Shown one piece after another: positions 8,525 through 17,078 of a stretch of 45,781 nucleotides of DNA. The position numbers and the translations under genes are program-made. The stretch's first letter is position 1, and each line of letters begins with the position of its first letter. The stretch comes from Oscillospiraceae bacterium. Its GTDB lineage: Bacteria; Bacillota; Clostridia; Oscillospirales; Oscillospiraceae. The stretch lies in contig SVLH01000015.1 of the NCBI GenBank assembly GCA_015068025.1, forward strand, positions 1-45,781, given 5' to 3'. Under the pieces are notes generated by a model. That model was not told where the DNA came from, did no database searches, and was given only the letters and a program-made list of their open reading frames with translations.

Positions 8525-9814
8525 TCAGTTCAAGATGCCGTAGTCAACGGCCCAGCGGTAGCTGTTGTATGCGGAAAACAGGTTGTTGGCCGCTGTCTGC
8601 ACAGTCTCCTCCGCCTCGCGGACGCTGTCCTTTGCGTCCAGCAGTGCATTCTGGGAAATGGTTCCCTGCTGGCACTTCAGCTCCGCGGCCGCCAGATTTT
8701 GCTGCTGGAACGCAAGAGAAGTCTTTGCCGCCTCCAGCGCCTGTCTGTAATCTCCCACCTGGGCATACAGGGTGCGGAAGCGCAGTTCATAGTTCTGCAC
8801 CGTGTCGTTATATGTATACTGTGCAGACTGCCAGACGCGCTTGGCGTTGCGGAACTCTGCCTTTTTCTCGTTTTCGTTGTACTTGTCGGCTGCGTCCTCA
8901 TACGTTTCCTTCGCATCCGCCAGCGTTTCCGCCGCCGCATAAAGCTCATAGCTCTGTTCCATGGCGGAGGCCAGATCTTTTTCCAGATCCATCTGATCCA
9001 GCTGTTCCCCGGTCACATCGGGCAGCTGTCCCAGCACGATCTCTCCCGTCAGCTCTGCGCCCAGCAGCAGCTCCAGCTGGGTCTTGTATGTGGCGATGTT
9101 CATCCGCAGCGTTTCCAGTCCGCTGGCAAGGGAGGTCTGTCCCGTCTTGATCTGGGAGAGCTGGAGTTCGGAGATCTGCCCCATCTCATGGCGCAGGGTC
9201 ATCTCCTCCACCGTGCGGTTCAGGGCGCCCAGCTGCCGCTCCAAACCGGCTTCCTTCACCTCCAGCCCCTTCAGAGCAATGAAGGTGGTCTCGCCCGCCA
9301 GCACGAGCTGATCCTGTCCGTTTTGCAGCTGGCGGATCAGGCCGGCGTTCTCCTCTTGCAGAGACCCGTCCTTCAAATCCTCAAAGGTCTGCTTCAACGA
9401 ACTGTACTGCTGTTCCACGCTGGACAGCGCCATCATAGAGCCTATCGGCTCGTAGGCAGACATCTGGTGCATTCCCCAACTCTGGGCGGCCATCAGGTTC
9501 AGATTCTCCCGGACATCCTCTTTCATCTCCTCGTAATCGATGTCCTCCAGCGAGTCCACACTCTGCTGCAGCGTCAGGATGGTCAGGTTGTTCTGCCGCA
9601 TCCGGCTGCCGACGTTCCCGAAGGACACCGTCCCCACCGCATCAGGCGTGATGATCGTCTCCTGCACCACGCTCTCGACCTCCGGAGACAGTCCGGAAGG
9701 CGCCGGCGCGATCAGGAGCGGCGGTTTCGTTTCCTCCCCTGCCATCGCGGATACCGCGCACAGGGATGCAAGCATCGCCACTGCCAGCAGCAGTGCCACT
9801 TTGTTTCGTTTCAT
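8525..9814 (-). CDS. TolC-like (outer membrane efflux protein family) coiled-coil protein
   Basis: 429 residues with a signal peptide (MKRNKVALLLAVAMLASLCAVSAMA) and long heptad-rich helices: residues ~120-230 and ~280-420, with repeated A/L/Q/E spacing such as LAFQQQNLAAAELKCQQGTISQNALLDAKDSVREAE typical of the second TolC helical pair. Family assignment rests on that pattern and on its place between tetR and the MFP/RND genes. In diderm bacteria such proteins form the outer-membrane duct; here other genes suggest a single-membrane cell, so the job may differ. Start ATG 9814 has AAAGGAGG 6-7 nt upstream. Confidence 0.8.
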   Translation of the reverse strand: MKRNKVALLLAVAMLASLCAVSAMAGEETKPPLLIAPAPSGLSPEVESVVQETIITPDAVGTVSFGNVGSRMRQNNLTILTLQQSVDSLEDIDYEEMKEDVRENLNLMAAQSWGMHQMSAYEPIGSMMALSSVEQQYSSLKQTFEDLKDGSLQEENAGLIRQLQNGQDQLVLAGETTFIALKGLEVKEAGLERQLGALNRTVEEMTLRHEMGQISELQLSQIKTGQTSLASGLETLRMNIATYKTQLELLLGAELTGEIVLGQLPDVTGEQLDQMDLEKDLASAMEQSYELYAAAETLADAKETYEDAADKYNENEKKAEFRNAKRVWQSAQYTYNDTVQNYELRFRTLYAQVGDYRQALEAAKTSLAFQQQNLAAAELKCQQGTISQNALLDAKDSVREAEETVQTAANNLFSAYNSYRWAVDYGILN

Positions 9815-9826
9815 AGCGTCCTCCTT

Positions 9827-10453
9827 TTACAGAGACTCCCGGCAGGGCTCTGCCAGGCTCCCGTTTTTCATAATGTCCAGCTGTGTGACCAGCCCGCAGC
9901 GGATGCTCTCCGCCTTTTCAGGATTCTCCAGACAGGCCACCACCGCGATGGCCACCGCAACAATGGCCAGCGCAAAGGTATGCCACACGAAGGTCTCATC
10001 CTGCTGTCGCAGGAGGGACACATCCATGTCCTCCCGGACTTCCGCAAAGATCCGGTAGAGCACCTGTTCCTGCATGGCCGCCTGCGGCAGCAGCCCCGGA
10101 TTTTTCCGCACGATCCGCAAACTGCGCTCAAACAGCAGGTCTGCCGCACTTCCATGGGTGGCAACTCGGTCGAAACACAGAAGCTGCGTACGGAAAATGT
10201 CGCCCTCCGCCTTCCGCATCACGCCGCGGTATTCCGCAACAAGATGCTTCAGTATGATATTCCCCAGATAGGAAAACAAATCATCCTTATCCGAAAAATA
10301 CTGGTAAAAGCTGCCTCTGGGAACGCCCGCCCGCCGCACGATCTGGTTGATGGACGCATCAGCAAAGCCGGTCTGCGTAAACTCCTCCCACGCAGCGTCA
10401 AGAAAGCGCTCCCGCTTCTCCTCCGGCAAACGGAGGAAGGTCTCCGTACACAT
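9827..10453 (-). CDS. TetR-family transcriptional regulator of the efflux operon
   Basis: 208 residues starting MCTETFLRLPEEKRERFLDAAWEEF. The N-terminal helix-turn-helix is clear (FADASINQIVRRAGVPRGSFYQYFSDKDDLF, about residues 28-60), followed by an all-helical ligand domain with a hydrophobic stretch (ALAIVAVAIAVVACL). ATG 10453 is chosen because GGGAGGAG lies about 8 nt upstream; the longer frame to 10504 would run through the operator. First gene of the operon, 12 nt before the TolC-like gene. Two palindromes on its own promoter suggest autorepression relieved by a drug-like ligand. Confidence 0.93.
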   Translation of the reverse strand: MCTETFLRLPEEKRERFLDAAWEEFTQTGFADASINQIVRRAGVPRGSFYQYFSDKDDLFSYLGNIILKHLVAEYRGVMRKAEGDIFRTQLLCFDRVATHGSAADLLFERSLRIVRKNPGLLPQAAMQEQVLYRIFAEVREDMDVSLLRQQDETFVWHTFALAIVAVAIAVVACLENPEKAESIRCGLVTQLDIMKNGSLAEPCRESL

Positions 10454-10472
10454 CAAATCACTCCTCCCGAAA

Positions 10473-10503
10473 TGACAGATTGTCACTTTATGACAGGTTG
10501 TCA
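10473..10503. promoter_or_regulatory. Tandem TetR-type operators
   Basis: Two perfect 13-bp palindromes of the form TGACA-nnn-TGTCA at 10473-10485 (centre GAT) and 10491-10503 (centre GGT), with centres 18 bp apart. They cover the expected transcription start and early leader of the tetR efflux operon, just downstream of its -10 box. Confidence 0.8.
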
Positions 10504-10506
10504 TCT

Positions 10507-10534
10507 ATTATAGCACCCGCCGCCCTTGTGTCAA
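10507..10534 (-). promoter_or_regulatory. Promoter of the tetR efflux operon
   Basis: Minus strand: consensus -35 TTGACA (10534-10529), 16-bp spacer, consensus -10 TATAAT (10512-10507). The tandem palindromes follow directly, so a bound repressor would block initiation. Confidence 0.85.
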
Positions 10535-10587
10535 TCTGAAAACGCCGAAGGCACGTTAAAAAATTGTAAACCTTTTCCATTTGCGGG

Positions 10588-10621
10588 AAAAAGAAAACGG
10601 AGGCGGTTTTACCGTCTCCGT
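10588..10621 (-). terminator. Rho-independent terminator after the zincin gene
   Basis: An 11-bp stem ACGGAGACGGT / ACCGCCTCCGT (one mismatch) with a 3-nt loop, followed by TTTTCTTTTT on the minus strand, directly abutting the zincin stop codon at 10622. Confidence 0.85.
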
Positions 10622-11020
10622 TTATTCGTCGTTTTCGCTTTCTGCAGCATATTCCTGCCGCCAGAGGAGCAATTCCTCTGCGTCGCGGTCATCCAGCGCG
10701 TGGAGTCCGCTGCGGTTTTCCATGTGGTGGGTCAGTTCGTGGGAGAGCGTCGTGCGCAGTTCCTGCATCCAGGTCTGTTCGTCCCATTCCTCCCGCTCCG
10801 CCAGCGCGGCAAAGGAGCCGTAGTACAGGTTGATATACAGACCCAGACAGTCGTCGCAGTACTCACCCAGAATGTACATCTCCCCGGCAGGAAATTCCGG
10901 GTCTTCCACGGTATCCTCCAGCAGGTTCACACCGCCGTTAAGTTCCTCGAACAAGGCGGGTGGAAAGCGTTCTGCCATCTCATCCAGAAGTTCTCCCACC
11001 CGGTCAAAAGACAGGATCAT
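10622..11020 (-). CDS. Small zincin-like metallopeptidase family protein
   Basis: 132 residues, acidic, no signal peptide. It carries the zinc-binding HExxH motif in LSHELTHHMENRSGLHALDD (about residues 96-115), where the two His and the Glu would form the active centre and a downstream Asp/His could be the third ligand. This resembles the small cytosolic metallopeptidase family (zincin_1 type) found in many Firmicutes and Actinobacteria, whose role is not known. The ATG at 11020 is 3 nt past the stop of the HAD phosphatase gene, with GGAGGG 7 nt upstream, so the two are co-transcribed. Confidence 0.75.
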   Translation of the reverse strand: MILSFDRVGELLDEMAERFPPALFEELNGGVNLLEDTVEDPEFPAGEMYILGEYCDDCLGLYINLYYGSFAALAEREEWDEQTWMQELRTTLSHELTHHMENRSGLHALDDRDAEELLLWRQEYAAESENDE

Positions 11021-11023
11021 GGC

Positions 11024-11677
11024 TCAGCCCTCCAGAATGATGCTCCGCAGCTGCTCCACGGTGTCCGCCAGCGCATCGGCGCCCGCCTCCACCAGCGACG
11101 CTCTGGAACGGAAGCCCCACGTCACACCGCAGGCCTTCATGCCGCCGTTATGTCCGGTGAGAATATCCACGCGGCTGTCACCCACAAACAGCGCTGTTTC
11201 GGGATCGGCGCCCAGATCTTCCATCACCGTCAGGATGCCCTCCCGATTCGGCTTGACCGCCACGCTCTCCAGCTTGCCCCGCACCAGCGAAAACACGCCG
11301 GGGAAATAATGCTCTGCCATGGCGCAGGTCAGGGCATCGGCCTTGTTGGAGTAGACCGCCAGTGTGATGTCTGCAGCCTTCAGTTCCTCCAGCAGCCCGA
11401 CGATCCCCTCGTAAGGCGCAGTCTGCTCCATGCAGTGTGCGCTGTAATAGCGGAAATACTGTTCCAGCGTGTTGGCGATCATCAGGGGGCTGCGGCTCTC
11501 CTCCGGCGAAAATTTGGTCACCAGACTGGGAATGCCGTGGCCCACCATGGTCTTATATTCCTCTGTGGTATGCTCCGGCCAGCTGTTTTTCCGGCAGACC
11601 CAGTTGCCGGCATTGGCCAGATCCTCAATGGTATTCAGGAGCGTTCCATCCAAATCAAAGATCACCGTACGGTACAT
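11024..11677 (-). CDS. HAD-family hydrolase, phosphoglycolate phosphatase-like
   Basis: 217 residues from [16 protein letters not shown]. Motif I DLDGT, motif II (LAVYSNK), the conserved Lys in VAVKPNREG and motif [20 protein letters not shown] give a complete HAD site with a helical cap. This is typical of Gph-like phosphatases acting on phosphoglycolate or similar small phosphoesters; the substrate is not fixed by sequence. ATG 11686 and GTG 11689 are also in frame but lie only a few nt from AGAGG, so 11677 (11-nt spacing) is favoured, not certain. First gene of a two-gene operon. Confidence 0.85.
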   Translation of the reverse strand: MYRTVIFDLDGTLLNTIEDLANAGNWVCRKNSWPEHTTEEYKTMVGHGIPSLVTKFSPEESRSPLMIANTLEQYFRYYSAHCMEQTAPYEGIVGLLEELKAADITLAVYSNKADALTCAMAEHYFPGVFSLVRGKLESVAVKPNREGILTVMEDLGADPETALFVGDSRVDILTGHNGGMKACGVTWGFRSRASLVEAGADALADTVEQLRSIILEG

Positions 11678-11707
11678 GGCAGCCATCACCTCTTCTTTAA
11701 TATACCT

Positions 11708-11736
11708 ATTTTACCAGTTTGTATACGGTTTCTCAA
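11708..11736 (-). promoter_or_regulatory. Promoter of the HAD/zincin operon
   Basis: Minus strand -35 TTGAGA (11736-11731), 17-bp spacer, -10 TAAAAT (11713-11708), about 30 bp upstream of the start. Confidence 0.65.
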
Positions 11737-11749
11737 TTGACAGGATGAC

Positions 11750-11773
11750 AAAAGGCAGGGCCATCGCCCTGCC
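11750..11773 (-). terminator. Terminator of the histidine operon
   Basis: Stem GGCAGGG/CCCTGCC with a 6-nt loop followed by TTTTGTC on the minus strand, 25 nt after the histidinol phosphatase stop. Confidence 0.75.
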
Positions 11774-11798
11774 TCTTTTCAGCTTTTTTGTAAAACGA

Positions 11799-12638
11799 TT
11801 ACCTTAACAGGCAGTCCACAAACCCGTGTGCCGTCAGCAAAACGGCGCTGTCAAAGCCTGCCGCTTCTGCCCACGCCGCAGCCGCCTCATAGCCGTACAG
11901 GATGCGGTCGGCACTGTGGGCGTCGGCAGTCAGGATGATCCTGCCCCCCATCCGCTTCCACTCTTTCAGCAGAAACTGTGCGGGATATGGCGTCTGCCGA
12001 TAGCCTCGTGCCATGGCGCCGGTGTTGATTTCCAGCACGGTGGCCGCAGGATCTGCGCAGTGCAGCGCGTCCAGCGCCGCCGCCCGGTAACGGGGCGAGG
12101 CCTCGTCGAAAAAGCGGTTGTTTTCGTTCAGTTTGGTGATGAGGTCCACGTGGCCCAGAATGGTCGGCCGCAGGGCGGCCACTTCCGCCACGGCGGCGTA
12201 ATACGCCTCTGCCATGGCCTCCATGTCGCCGCCGAAGCACTCGTCCCGACCGCACTCCAGTTCTTCCGCTTTCCAGTCCACGCAGTAGTACTGTCCGGAA
12301 TCTTCCCGATAGAGGTTGTGAACTGAGCCGATCCAGTAATCCGCCCAGTCCGGCACCGCCAGATCCGAGCAGAGATCCCACTCAATGCCCAGCAAAATCT
12401 CCATCCGCCCGGCGTACTCCTGCCGGAGGCGCAGCGCCTCTGCCCGGTACGCCGTCATATCCGCCGCCATGCAGACCCCCACATCAGAGGGGCAGGGAGT
12501 GTGGATATGGCCGGAAAAGCCGTAATGCTTCACGCCGGCAGCAAATGCCGCAGCCGCCATCTCCGCCATGGAGTTTTTCCCATCGCAGAAGTTGGAGTGC
12601 GTGTGGACGGAACAGAGGGTCGGTGTACGGCCGCTCAT
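11799..12638 (-). CDS. hisK: Histidinol-phosphatase, PHP family
   Basis: 279 residues starting [26 protein letters not shown] metal-binding motifs are visible: [25 protein letters not shown], a later GHVDLITK and the terminal TADAHSADR. It removes phosphate from L-histidinol phosphate, the step before HisD. It is the last gene of the his operon, which otherwise has no phosphatase because its HisB is the single-domain dehydratase. The ATG overlaps the hisIE stop (ATGA), indicating coupled translation; a longer frame to 12821 is an overlap artefact. Confidence 0.92.
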   Translation of the reverse strand: MSGRTPTLCSVHTHSNFCDGKNSMAEMAAAAFAAGVKHYGFSGHIHTPCPSDVGVCMAADMTAYRAEALRLRQEYAGRMEILLGIEWDLCSDLAVPDWADYWIGSVHNLYREDSGQYYCVDWKAEELECGRDECFGGDMEAMAEAYYAAVAEVAALRPTILGHVDLITKLNENNRFFDEASPRYRAAALDALHCADPAATVLEINTGAMARGYRQTPYPAQFLLKEWKRMGGRIILTADAHSADRILYGYEAAAAWAEAAGFDSAVLLTAHGFVDCLLR

Positions 12639-13270
12639 TGCATCCGCTCCTGCTTCACCTTGTGATCCACCACGTGGCGCTTTTCCAGTTCCCGGGTGAC
12701 ATCCTCCACGGTGATGCCCATCTGCACCATCAGCACCATGACGTGATAGCAGAGGTCGGCGATCTCGTAGACCGTTTCCGCCTTGTCGCCCTTGGCAGCG
12801 CCGATGATGACCTCGGTGCATTCCTCGCCCACTTTTTTCAGGATCTTATCCATGCCCTTTTCAAAGAGGTATGTGGTGTAGCTGCCCTCCTTGGGGTCGG
12901 TCTTGCGGCCGGCGATGAGGTTGTAAAGCCCCTCGTAGCTGAACTGCTTCAGTTCCTCGGAGAGATACAGTTCGTTGAAGAAGCAGCTTTCCGCGCCGGT
13001 GTGGCAGGCGGGGCCGTCCTTCACCACCTCCACCACCAGCGCATCGCAGTCACAGTCGGCATAGATGGCCACCACATGCTGCACGGCGCCGGAGGTGTCG
13101 CCCTTGCGCCACAGTTCAGAGCGGCTGCGGCTCCAGAAGCAGGTGCGCCGCTCATCGATGGTGATGGCAAGGCTTTCCTTGTTCATATAGGCGAGGGTCA
13201 GCACTTCTTTGGTGTAGTGGTCCTGCACGATGGCAGGGATCAGACCCTTTTCGTCAAATTTCAGTTCCAT
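12635..13270 (-). CDS. hisIE: Bifunctional phosphoribosyl-AMP cyclohydrolase / phosphoribosyl-ATP pyrophosphatase
   Basis: 211 residues from [17 protein letters not shown]. The N-terminal HisI half (to ~residue 105) has the metal-binding DCDCD and HTGAESCFF segments; the C-terminal HisE half has [15 protein letters not shown] and [13 protein letters not shown]. Together they carry out steps 2 and 3 of histidine synthesis. AAAGGAG lies 7 nt before the ATG, 16 nt after the hisF stop. It shares ATGA with the downstream phosphatase. Confidence 0.96.
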   Translation of the reverse strand: MELKFDEKGLIPAIVQDHYTKEVLTLAYMNKESLAITIDERRTCFWSRSRSELWRKGDTSGAVQHVVAIYADCDCDALVVEVVKDGPACHTGAESCFFNELYLSEELKQFSYEGLYNLIAGRKTDPKEGSYTTYLFEKGMDKILKKVGEECTEVIIGAAKGDKAETVYEIADLCYHVMVLMVQMGITVEDVTRELEKRHVVDHKVKQERMQ

Positions 13271-13286
13271 GTTGGTTCTCCTTTGC

Positions 13287-14042
13287 TTACAGACGCATCT
13301 CAACTCCGCAGCCACGGAGATAGCGCTTCAGTTCCTTGATGTCCACCTGCTTCGTGTGGAAGATGGAGGCCGCAAGTCCGGCGTCGATACCGGGGTGGGT
13401 GAACAGCTCCGCGAAATGCTCCATATTGCCGGCGCCGCCGCTGGCGATGATGGGCACGCTGACCCGAGAAGCCAGCTCATCCAGCATTTCCAGATCGAAG
13501 CCTCCCTTGACGCCGTCGGTGTCGATGGAGTTCAGCACGATCTCGCCTGCGCCGTCTGCTACACCACGCACCGCCCATTCCATGGCATCGATGCCGGTAT
13601 CCACTCTGCCGCCCTTGGCGAAGATGTGGAACTGTCCGTCCACCCGCTTCACATCCATGGAAAGCACCACGCACTGGTCGCCGTACTTTTTCGCCGCCGC
13701 GCCGATGATGGAGGGGTCGGCGATGGCGCCGGAGTTGACGCTCACCTTGTCCGCGCCGCATTTCAGCACGCGGTCGAAGTCCTCCAGCGTGCGGATGCCG
13801 CCGCCCACGGTAAGGGGAATGAAAATTTCGCTGGCCACACGGCGCAGAATGTCGGTGAACAATCCGCGCCCTTCGGCAGAGGCGGTAATGTCGTAAAACA
13901 CCAGCTCGTCGGCGCCGGACTCGTTATAGAACCGGGCCATCTCCACAGGGTCAGCCATATCCCGCAGACCCTCAAAATTCGTGCCCTTGACCACGCGGCC
14001 GTCCCGCACATCCAGACAGGGGATGATTCTCTTTGCCAGCAT
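13287..14042 (-). CDS. hisF: Imidazole glycerol phosphate synthase, cyclase subunit
   Basis: 251 residues, a standard (beta/alpha)8 HisF beginning [20 protein letters not shown] with catalytic Asp11. The second catalytic Asp is in [11 protein letters not shown], and the phosphate-binding glycine segments are present ([16 protein letters not shown]). It makes IGP and AICAR from PRFAR using ammonia delivered by HisH. Start and hisA stop overlap by one base (TGATG). Confidence 0.97.
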   Translation of the reverse strand: MLAKRIIPCLDVRDGRVVKGTNFEGLRDMADPVEMARFYNESGADELVFYDITASAEGRGLFTDILRRVASEIFIPLTVGGGIRTLEDFDRVLKCGADKVSVNSGAIADPSIIGAAAKKYGDQCVVLSMDVKRVDGQFHIFAKGGRVDTGIDAMEWAVRGVADGAGEIVLNSIDTDGVKGGFDLEMLDELASRVSVPIIASGGAGNMEHFAELFTHPGIDAGLAASIFHTKQVDIKELKRYLRGCGVEMRL

Positions 14043-14755
14043 CAGCCCACCTCCTCAATGACGGTTTTCAGATCCAGCCGCCCGGTGTAGAGGGCCTTGC
14101 CCAGAATGGCGGCGTGGGTGCCGATGGTCTGCAATTCTTTCAGTTCTTCCATGCTGCTGACGCCGCCGGAGGCCGTGATGTTCAGCCCCTCGATCTTGGC
14201 CAGCTCCCGATACAGTTCCAGATTGGTGCCCTTTTCCGCGCCGTCCCGGCTGATGTCGGTGTAGATGACGGTTTTCACGCCGACGGAGCACAGACGCTTG
14301 CAGAACGCAATGCCCGTTTCCGCGGACAGCTCCTTCCAGCCGTTGATGGCAACATATCCATCCCTTGCGTCCACACCCACAGCAATGGCGTCGCCGTACT
14401 TTTGGGCCATGCGGGCGGTAAAATCGAAATCCTTCACGGCGATGGTGCCTAAGATGCACCGGCCGACGCCCAGCTCCAGATACTGACGGATCCGCTCTTC
14501 GGTGCGGATTCCGCCGCCCACTTCGATGTACAGTCCGCCCTGCTTTGCAATGGCGGCAATGCTCTCGAAATTGGCCAGCGTACCGTCCTTGGCGCCGTCC
14601 AGGTCCACCACATGGAGATACTTGGCGCCGGCGGCGATAAACTCTCTCGCCACGGCGCAGGGATCGGCACCGTAGACGGTCATTTTGTCGTAGTCGCCCT
14701 GATAGAGGCGCACCACCTGCCCGCCGGACAGGTCGATGGCGGGAAAAATCTGCAT
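14042..14755 (-). CDS. hisA: ProFAR isomerase (1-(5-phosphoribosyl)-5-[(5-phosphoribosylamino)methylideneamino]imidazole-4-carboxamide isomerase)
   Basis: 237 residues, (beta/alpha)8 barrel starting MQIFPAIDLSGGQVVRLYQGDYDK with the catalytic Asp8. EVGGGIRTEERI and ITASGGVSSMEEL are the phosphate-binding loops, and TDISRDGAEKG carries the second catalytic Asp. AAGGAGGG precedes the ATG. It sits between hisH and hisF, the usual order. Confidence 0.97.
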   Translation of the reverse strand: MQIFPAIDLSGGQVVRLYQGDYDKMTVYGADPCAVAREFIAAGAKYLHVVDLDGAKDGTLANFESIAAIAKQGGLYIEVGGGIRTEERIRQYLELGVGRCILGTIAVKDFDFTARMAQKYGDAIAVGVDARDGYVAINGWKELSAETGIAFCKRLCSVGVKTVIYTDISRDGAEKGTNLELYRELAKIEGLNITASGGVSSMEELKELQTIGTHAAILGKALYTGRLDLKTVIEEVG

Positions 14756-14769
14756 ATTCTTTTCCCTCC

Positions 14770-15381
14770 TTACAGTTCAGCAAAGGCTTTGAGCAGCCGC
14801 AATCCCGCATCGCCGGACTTCTCCGGATGGAACTGGGTGCCGTATACCCGTCCGCTGCGTACCACGCCCGTCACGGCTACATTGCCGTACGCCGACGTGC
14901 CCAGTGTGCTTTCCATGCAGTCCTTTGCATAGAAGCTGTGGACGTAATAGACATACTCCCCATCTTTGAAATACTTGAACAGGGGGTCGTCCTTCACGAT
15001 CTGCAGGCTGTTCCAGCCCATGTGGGGGACTTTCAGAGTCTTGTCTGCCAAATCCTCCCGCAGATCCACCACCCGGCCGGGCACCAGACCCAGACCCGCA
15101 TGGTCACCGTATTCCGTGCTGCGGTCAAACAGCAGCTGCATACCGAGGCAAATACCGAGGAAGGGTTTCTTCTCCGCCTCCTCCAACAGCACCGGCACCA
15201 GACCCGTGGCATCCAGCTTGGCTTTTGCGTCGCCGAATGCACCCACGCCGGGCAGAATGATCCGGTCGGCGGAACGGAGCCGCTGGGCATCGCAGGTGAT
15301 CTCCGCTTCCAGTCCCAGCGCTTTCAGGCTGGAGGACAGGGAAAAGAGATTGCCCACGCCGTAATCAACAATTGCGATCAT
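14770..15381 (-). CDS. hisH: Imidazole glycerol phosphate synthase, glutamine amidotransferase subunit
   Basis: 203 residues starting MIAIVDYGVGNLFSLSSSLKALG. Class I amidotransferase triad: Cys in FLGICLGMQLLF, and His/Glu in YGTQFHPEKSGDAG. It hydrolyses glutamine and channels ammonia to HisF. ATG 15381 fits the HisH N-terminus; the frame extends upstream to 15426 but that part overlaps the hisB end and has no homology-like sequence. The ribosome site is weak (AAAGAG). Confidence 0.96.
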   Translation of the reverse strand: MIAIVDYGVGNLFSLSSSLKALGLEAEITCDAQRLRSADRIILPGVGAFGDAKAKLDATGLVPVLLEEAEKKPFLGICLGMQLLFDRSTEYGDHAGLGLVPGRVVDLREDLADKTLKVPHMGWNSLQIVKDDPLFKYFKDGEYVYYVHSFYAKDCMESTLGTSAYGNVAVTGVVRSGRVYGTQFHPEKSGDAGLRLLKAFAEL

Positions 15382-15394
15382 CGTATCAACTCTT

Positions 15395-15982
15395 TCAAAG
15401 AGTACCCTTGGTACTCGGAATCTCATTCAGATGCTTTTCATCCATGGCCACCGCCATTTTCAGCGTGCGGCCCATACCCTTGAACACGGCCTCCAAAATG
15501 TGGTGGGTGTTCTTGCCCGCCATCTGGCGGATATGAATGGAGGCGGGACAGTTGCGCACGAAGCCCAGCCAGAATTCCTCCGCCAGTTCCGTGTCGAAAT
15601 CACCCACGGTCATGCTGGGCAGCTCCACGCCCCAGCCCAAGTAATCCCGGCCGGAGAGGTCGCAGGCGCACAGCACCAGCGTTTCATCCATGGGCAGCAG
15701 GAACTGGCCGTAGCGGCTGATGCCCCGCTTTTCGCCCAGCGCTTCGGTAAATGCCTTGCCCAGACAGATGCCGATGTCCTCTACGCTGTGGTGATAGTCC
15801 ACCTGCGTGTCGCCGCAGCATTTCACCGTCAGGTCAAAGTCGCCGTGGCGGGCAAACAGTTCCAGCATGTGATCCAGAAAGCCGCAGCCGGAGGCGATGG
15901 CAGCCTTACCGGTGCCATCCAGATTCAGTGTCAGTTCAATTTGCGTCTCGCGGGTATCCCGTTTCATCGTTGCAGTACGCAT
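15395..15982 (-). CDS. hisB: Imidazoleglycerol-phosphate dehydratase
   Basis: 195 residues, the monofunctional form. RDTRETQIELTLNLDGTG at the N-terminus, metal-binding HHSVEDIGICLG and the symmetry-related HHILEAVFKGMGRTLKMA are present. There is no fused phosphatase domain, which matches the separate PHP phosphatase at the operon end. GGAGG is 7 nt before the ATG. Confidence 0.97.
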   Translation of the reverse strand: MRTATMKRDTRETQIELTLNLDGTGKAAIASGCGFLDHMLELFARHGDFDLTVKCCGDTQVDYHHSVEDIGICLGKAFTEALGEKRGISRYGQFLLPMDETLVLCACDLSGRDYLGWGVELPSMTVGDFDTELAEEFWLGFVRNCPASIHIRQMAGKNTHHILEAVFKGMGRTLKMAVAMDEKHLNEIPSTKGTL

Positions 15983-15994
15983 CCCGTTTCCTCC

Positions 15995-17059
15995 TTACAG
16001 TTCTTCCAGCAGCCGGTCAAGCGTGTCCACCAGTTCCGTCAGCTGCTCCATGGAGCCGATGGTGATGCGGACATAGTCCCGGATGCGGTCGGCGTCAAAC
16101 CAGCGAACCAGAACGCCGTTTTCCTTCAGCTGACGGTACAGCTCACCGCCGCCGATCTTTTCACACTTGGCAAAGACAAAGTTGGCGCAGGAGGGCAGCA
16201 CCGCAAAACCACGATTCTCCAGTTCACCCGTCAGCCATGTGCGGTTTTCGACAATAGCGGCGCAGCACTCCTGAAAATACTCCTCGTCCTCTACGGCGGC
16301 AGCACCGGCGATGATGGACAGGCGATTGACATTATAAGGATTGAAACTGTACTTCACCCGGTTGAGTGCAGCGATCAGCTCCGCACTGCCCAGCGCATAG
16401 CCCACACGTCCGCCGGCCAGCTGGCGGCTCTTGGACATGGTCTGCACCACCAGCAGATTGTCATAGCGGTAGATCATGGGCACACAGCTCTCTGCGCCGA
16501 AGTCCACATAGGCCTCGTCCACGATGACCACCCGGTCGGGGTTTGCCTCCAGCAGGCGCTGGATGTCCGCTCTGGGCACAGCCATGCCGGTGGGGGCATT
16601 GGGGTTGGCGATGACGACGGTGCCGGGGAAATCCATATAGTCATCCACATTCAGGGTAAAATCCTCCCGCAGGGGGATGCGCCTGGCCTCCAGCCCGAAC
16701 AGCGCCGTCTGCGCCTGATAGAATCCATAGGTGATATCGGCGTAGGCCACGCCCTTCCCTTCGCCGCAAAACGCACGGAAGGCAAAAGCAAGGATCTCGT
16801 CAGAGCCGTTTCCGCTGATAACATTTTCCGGCTTCAGCTCGTAATGACGGGCGATGGCCTCGTTCAGCCGGCTGCAGGTGGGGTCAGAATACAGATTCAG
16901 CTTCAGTCCCTCCGCCCGGGTCATGGCCTTCATCAGCTTGGGAGAGGGCGGAAAAGGGCTTTCATTGGTGTTCAGCTTCACATATTGCGCGTCTTTGGGC
17001 TGCTCACCGGGGGTATAGGGAGCCAGCACCATGGCTTCTTTGGAAAGGAATCTGCTCAT
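15995..17059 (-). CDS. hisC: Histidinol-phosphate aminotransferase
   Basis: 354 residues, class I/II PLP aminotransferase. Key segments: KLNTNESPFPPSP near the N-terminus, NPNAPTGMAV, VDEAYVDFG, and the PLP lysine in TMSKSRQLAGGRVGYALG; the C-terminal VRITIGSMEQ binds substrate phosphate. It converts imidazole acetol phosphate to histidinol phosphate. 20 nt separate it from hisD. Confidence 0.96.
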   Translation of the reverse strand: MSRFLSKEAMVLAPYTPGEQPKDAQYVKLNTNESPFPPSPKLMKAMTRAEGLKLNLYSDPTCSRLNEAIARHYELKPENVISGNGSDEILAFAFRAFCGEGKGVAYADITYGFYQAQTALFGLEARRIPLREDFTLNVDDYMDFPGTVVIANPNAPTGMAVPRADIQRLLEANPDRVVIVDEAYVDFGAESCVPMIYRYDNLLVVQTMSKSRQLAGGRVGYALGSAELIAALNRVKYSFNPYNVNRLSIIAGAAAVEDEEYFQECCAAIVENRTWLTGELENRGFAVLPSCANFVFAKCEKIGGGELYRQLKENGVLVRWFDADRIRDYVRITIGSMEQLTELVDTLDRLLEEL

Positions 17060-17078
17060 GCAGTCAACACTCCTTTTC

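Noticed and set aside
4197-8543. 1448-codon plus-strand open frame, rich in His and Gly
   Set aside because: It lies wholly opposite the RND and fusion-protein genes; its His/Gln/Arg-rich make-up is the typical antisense reading of GC-rich codons.
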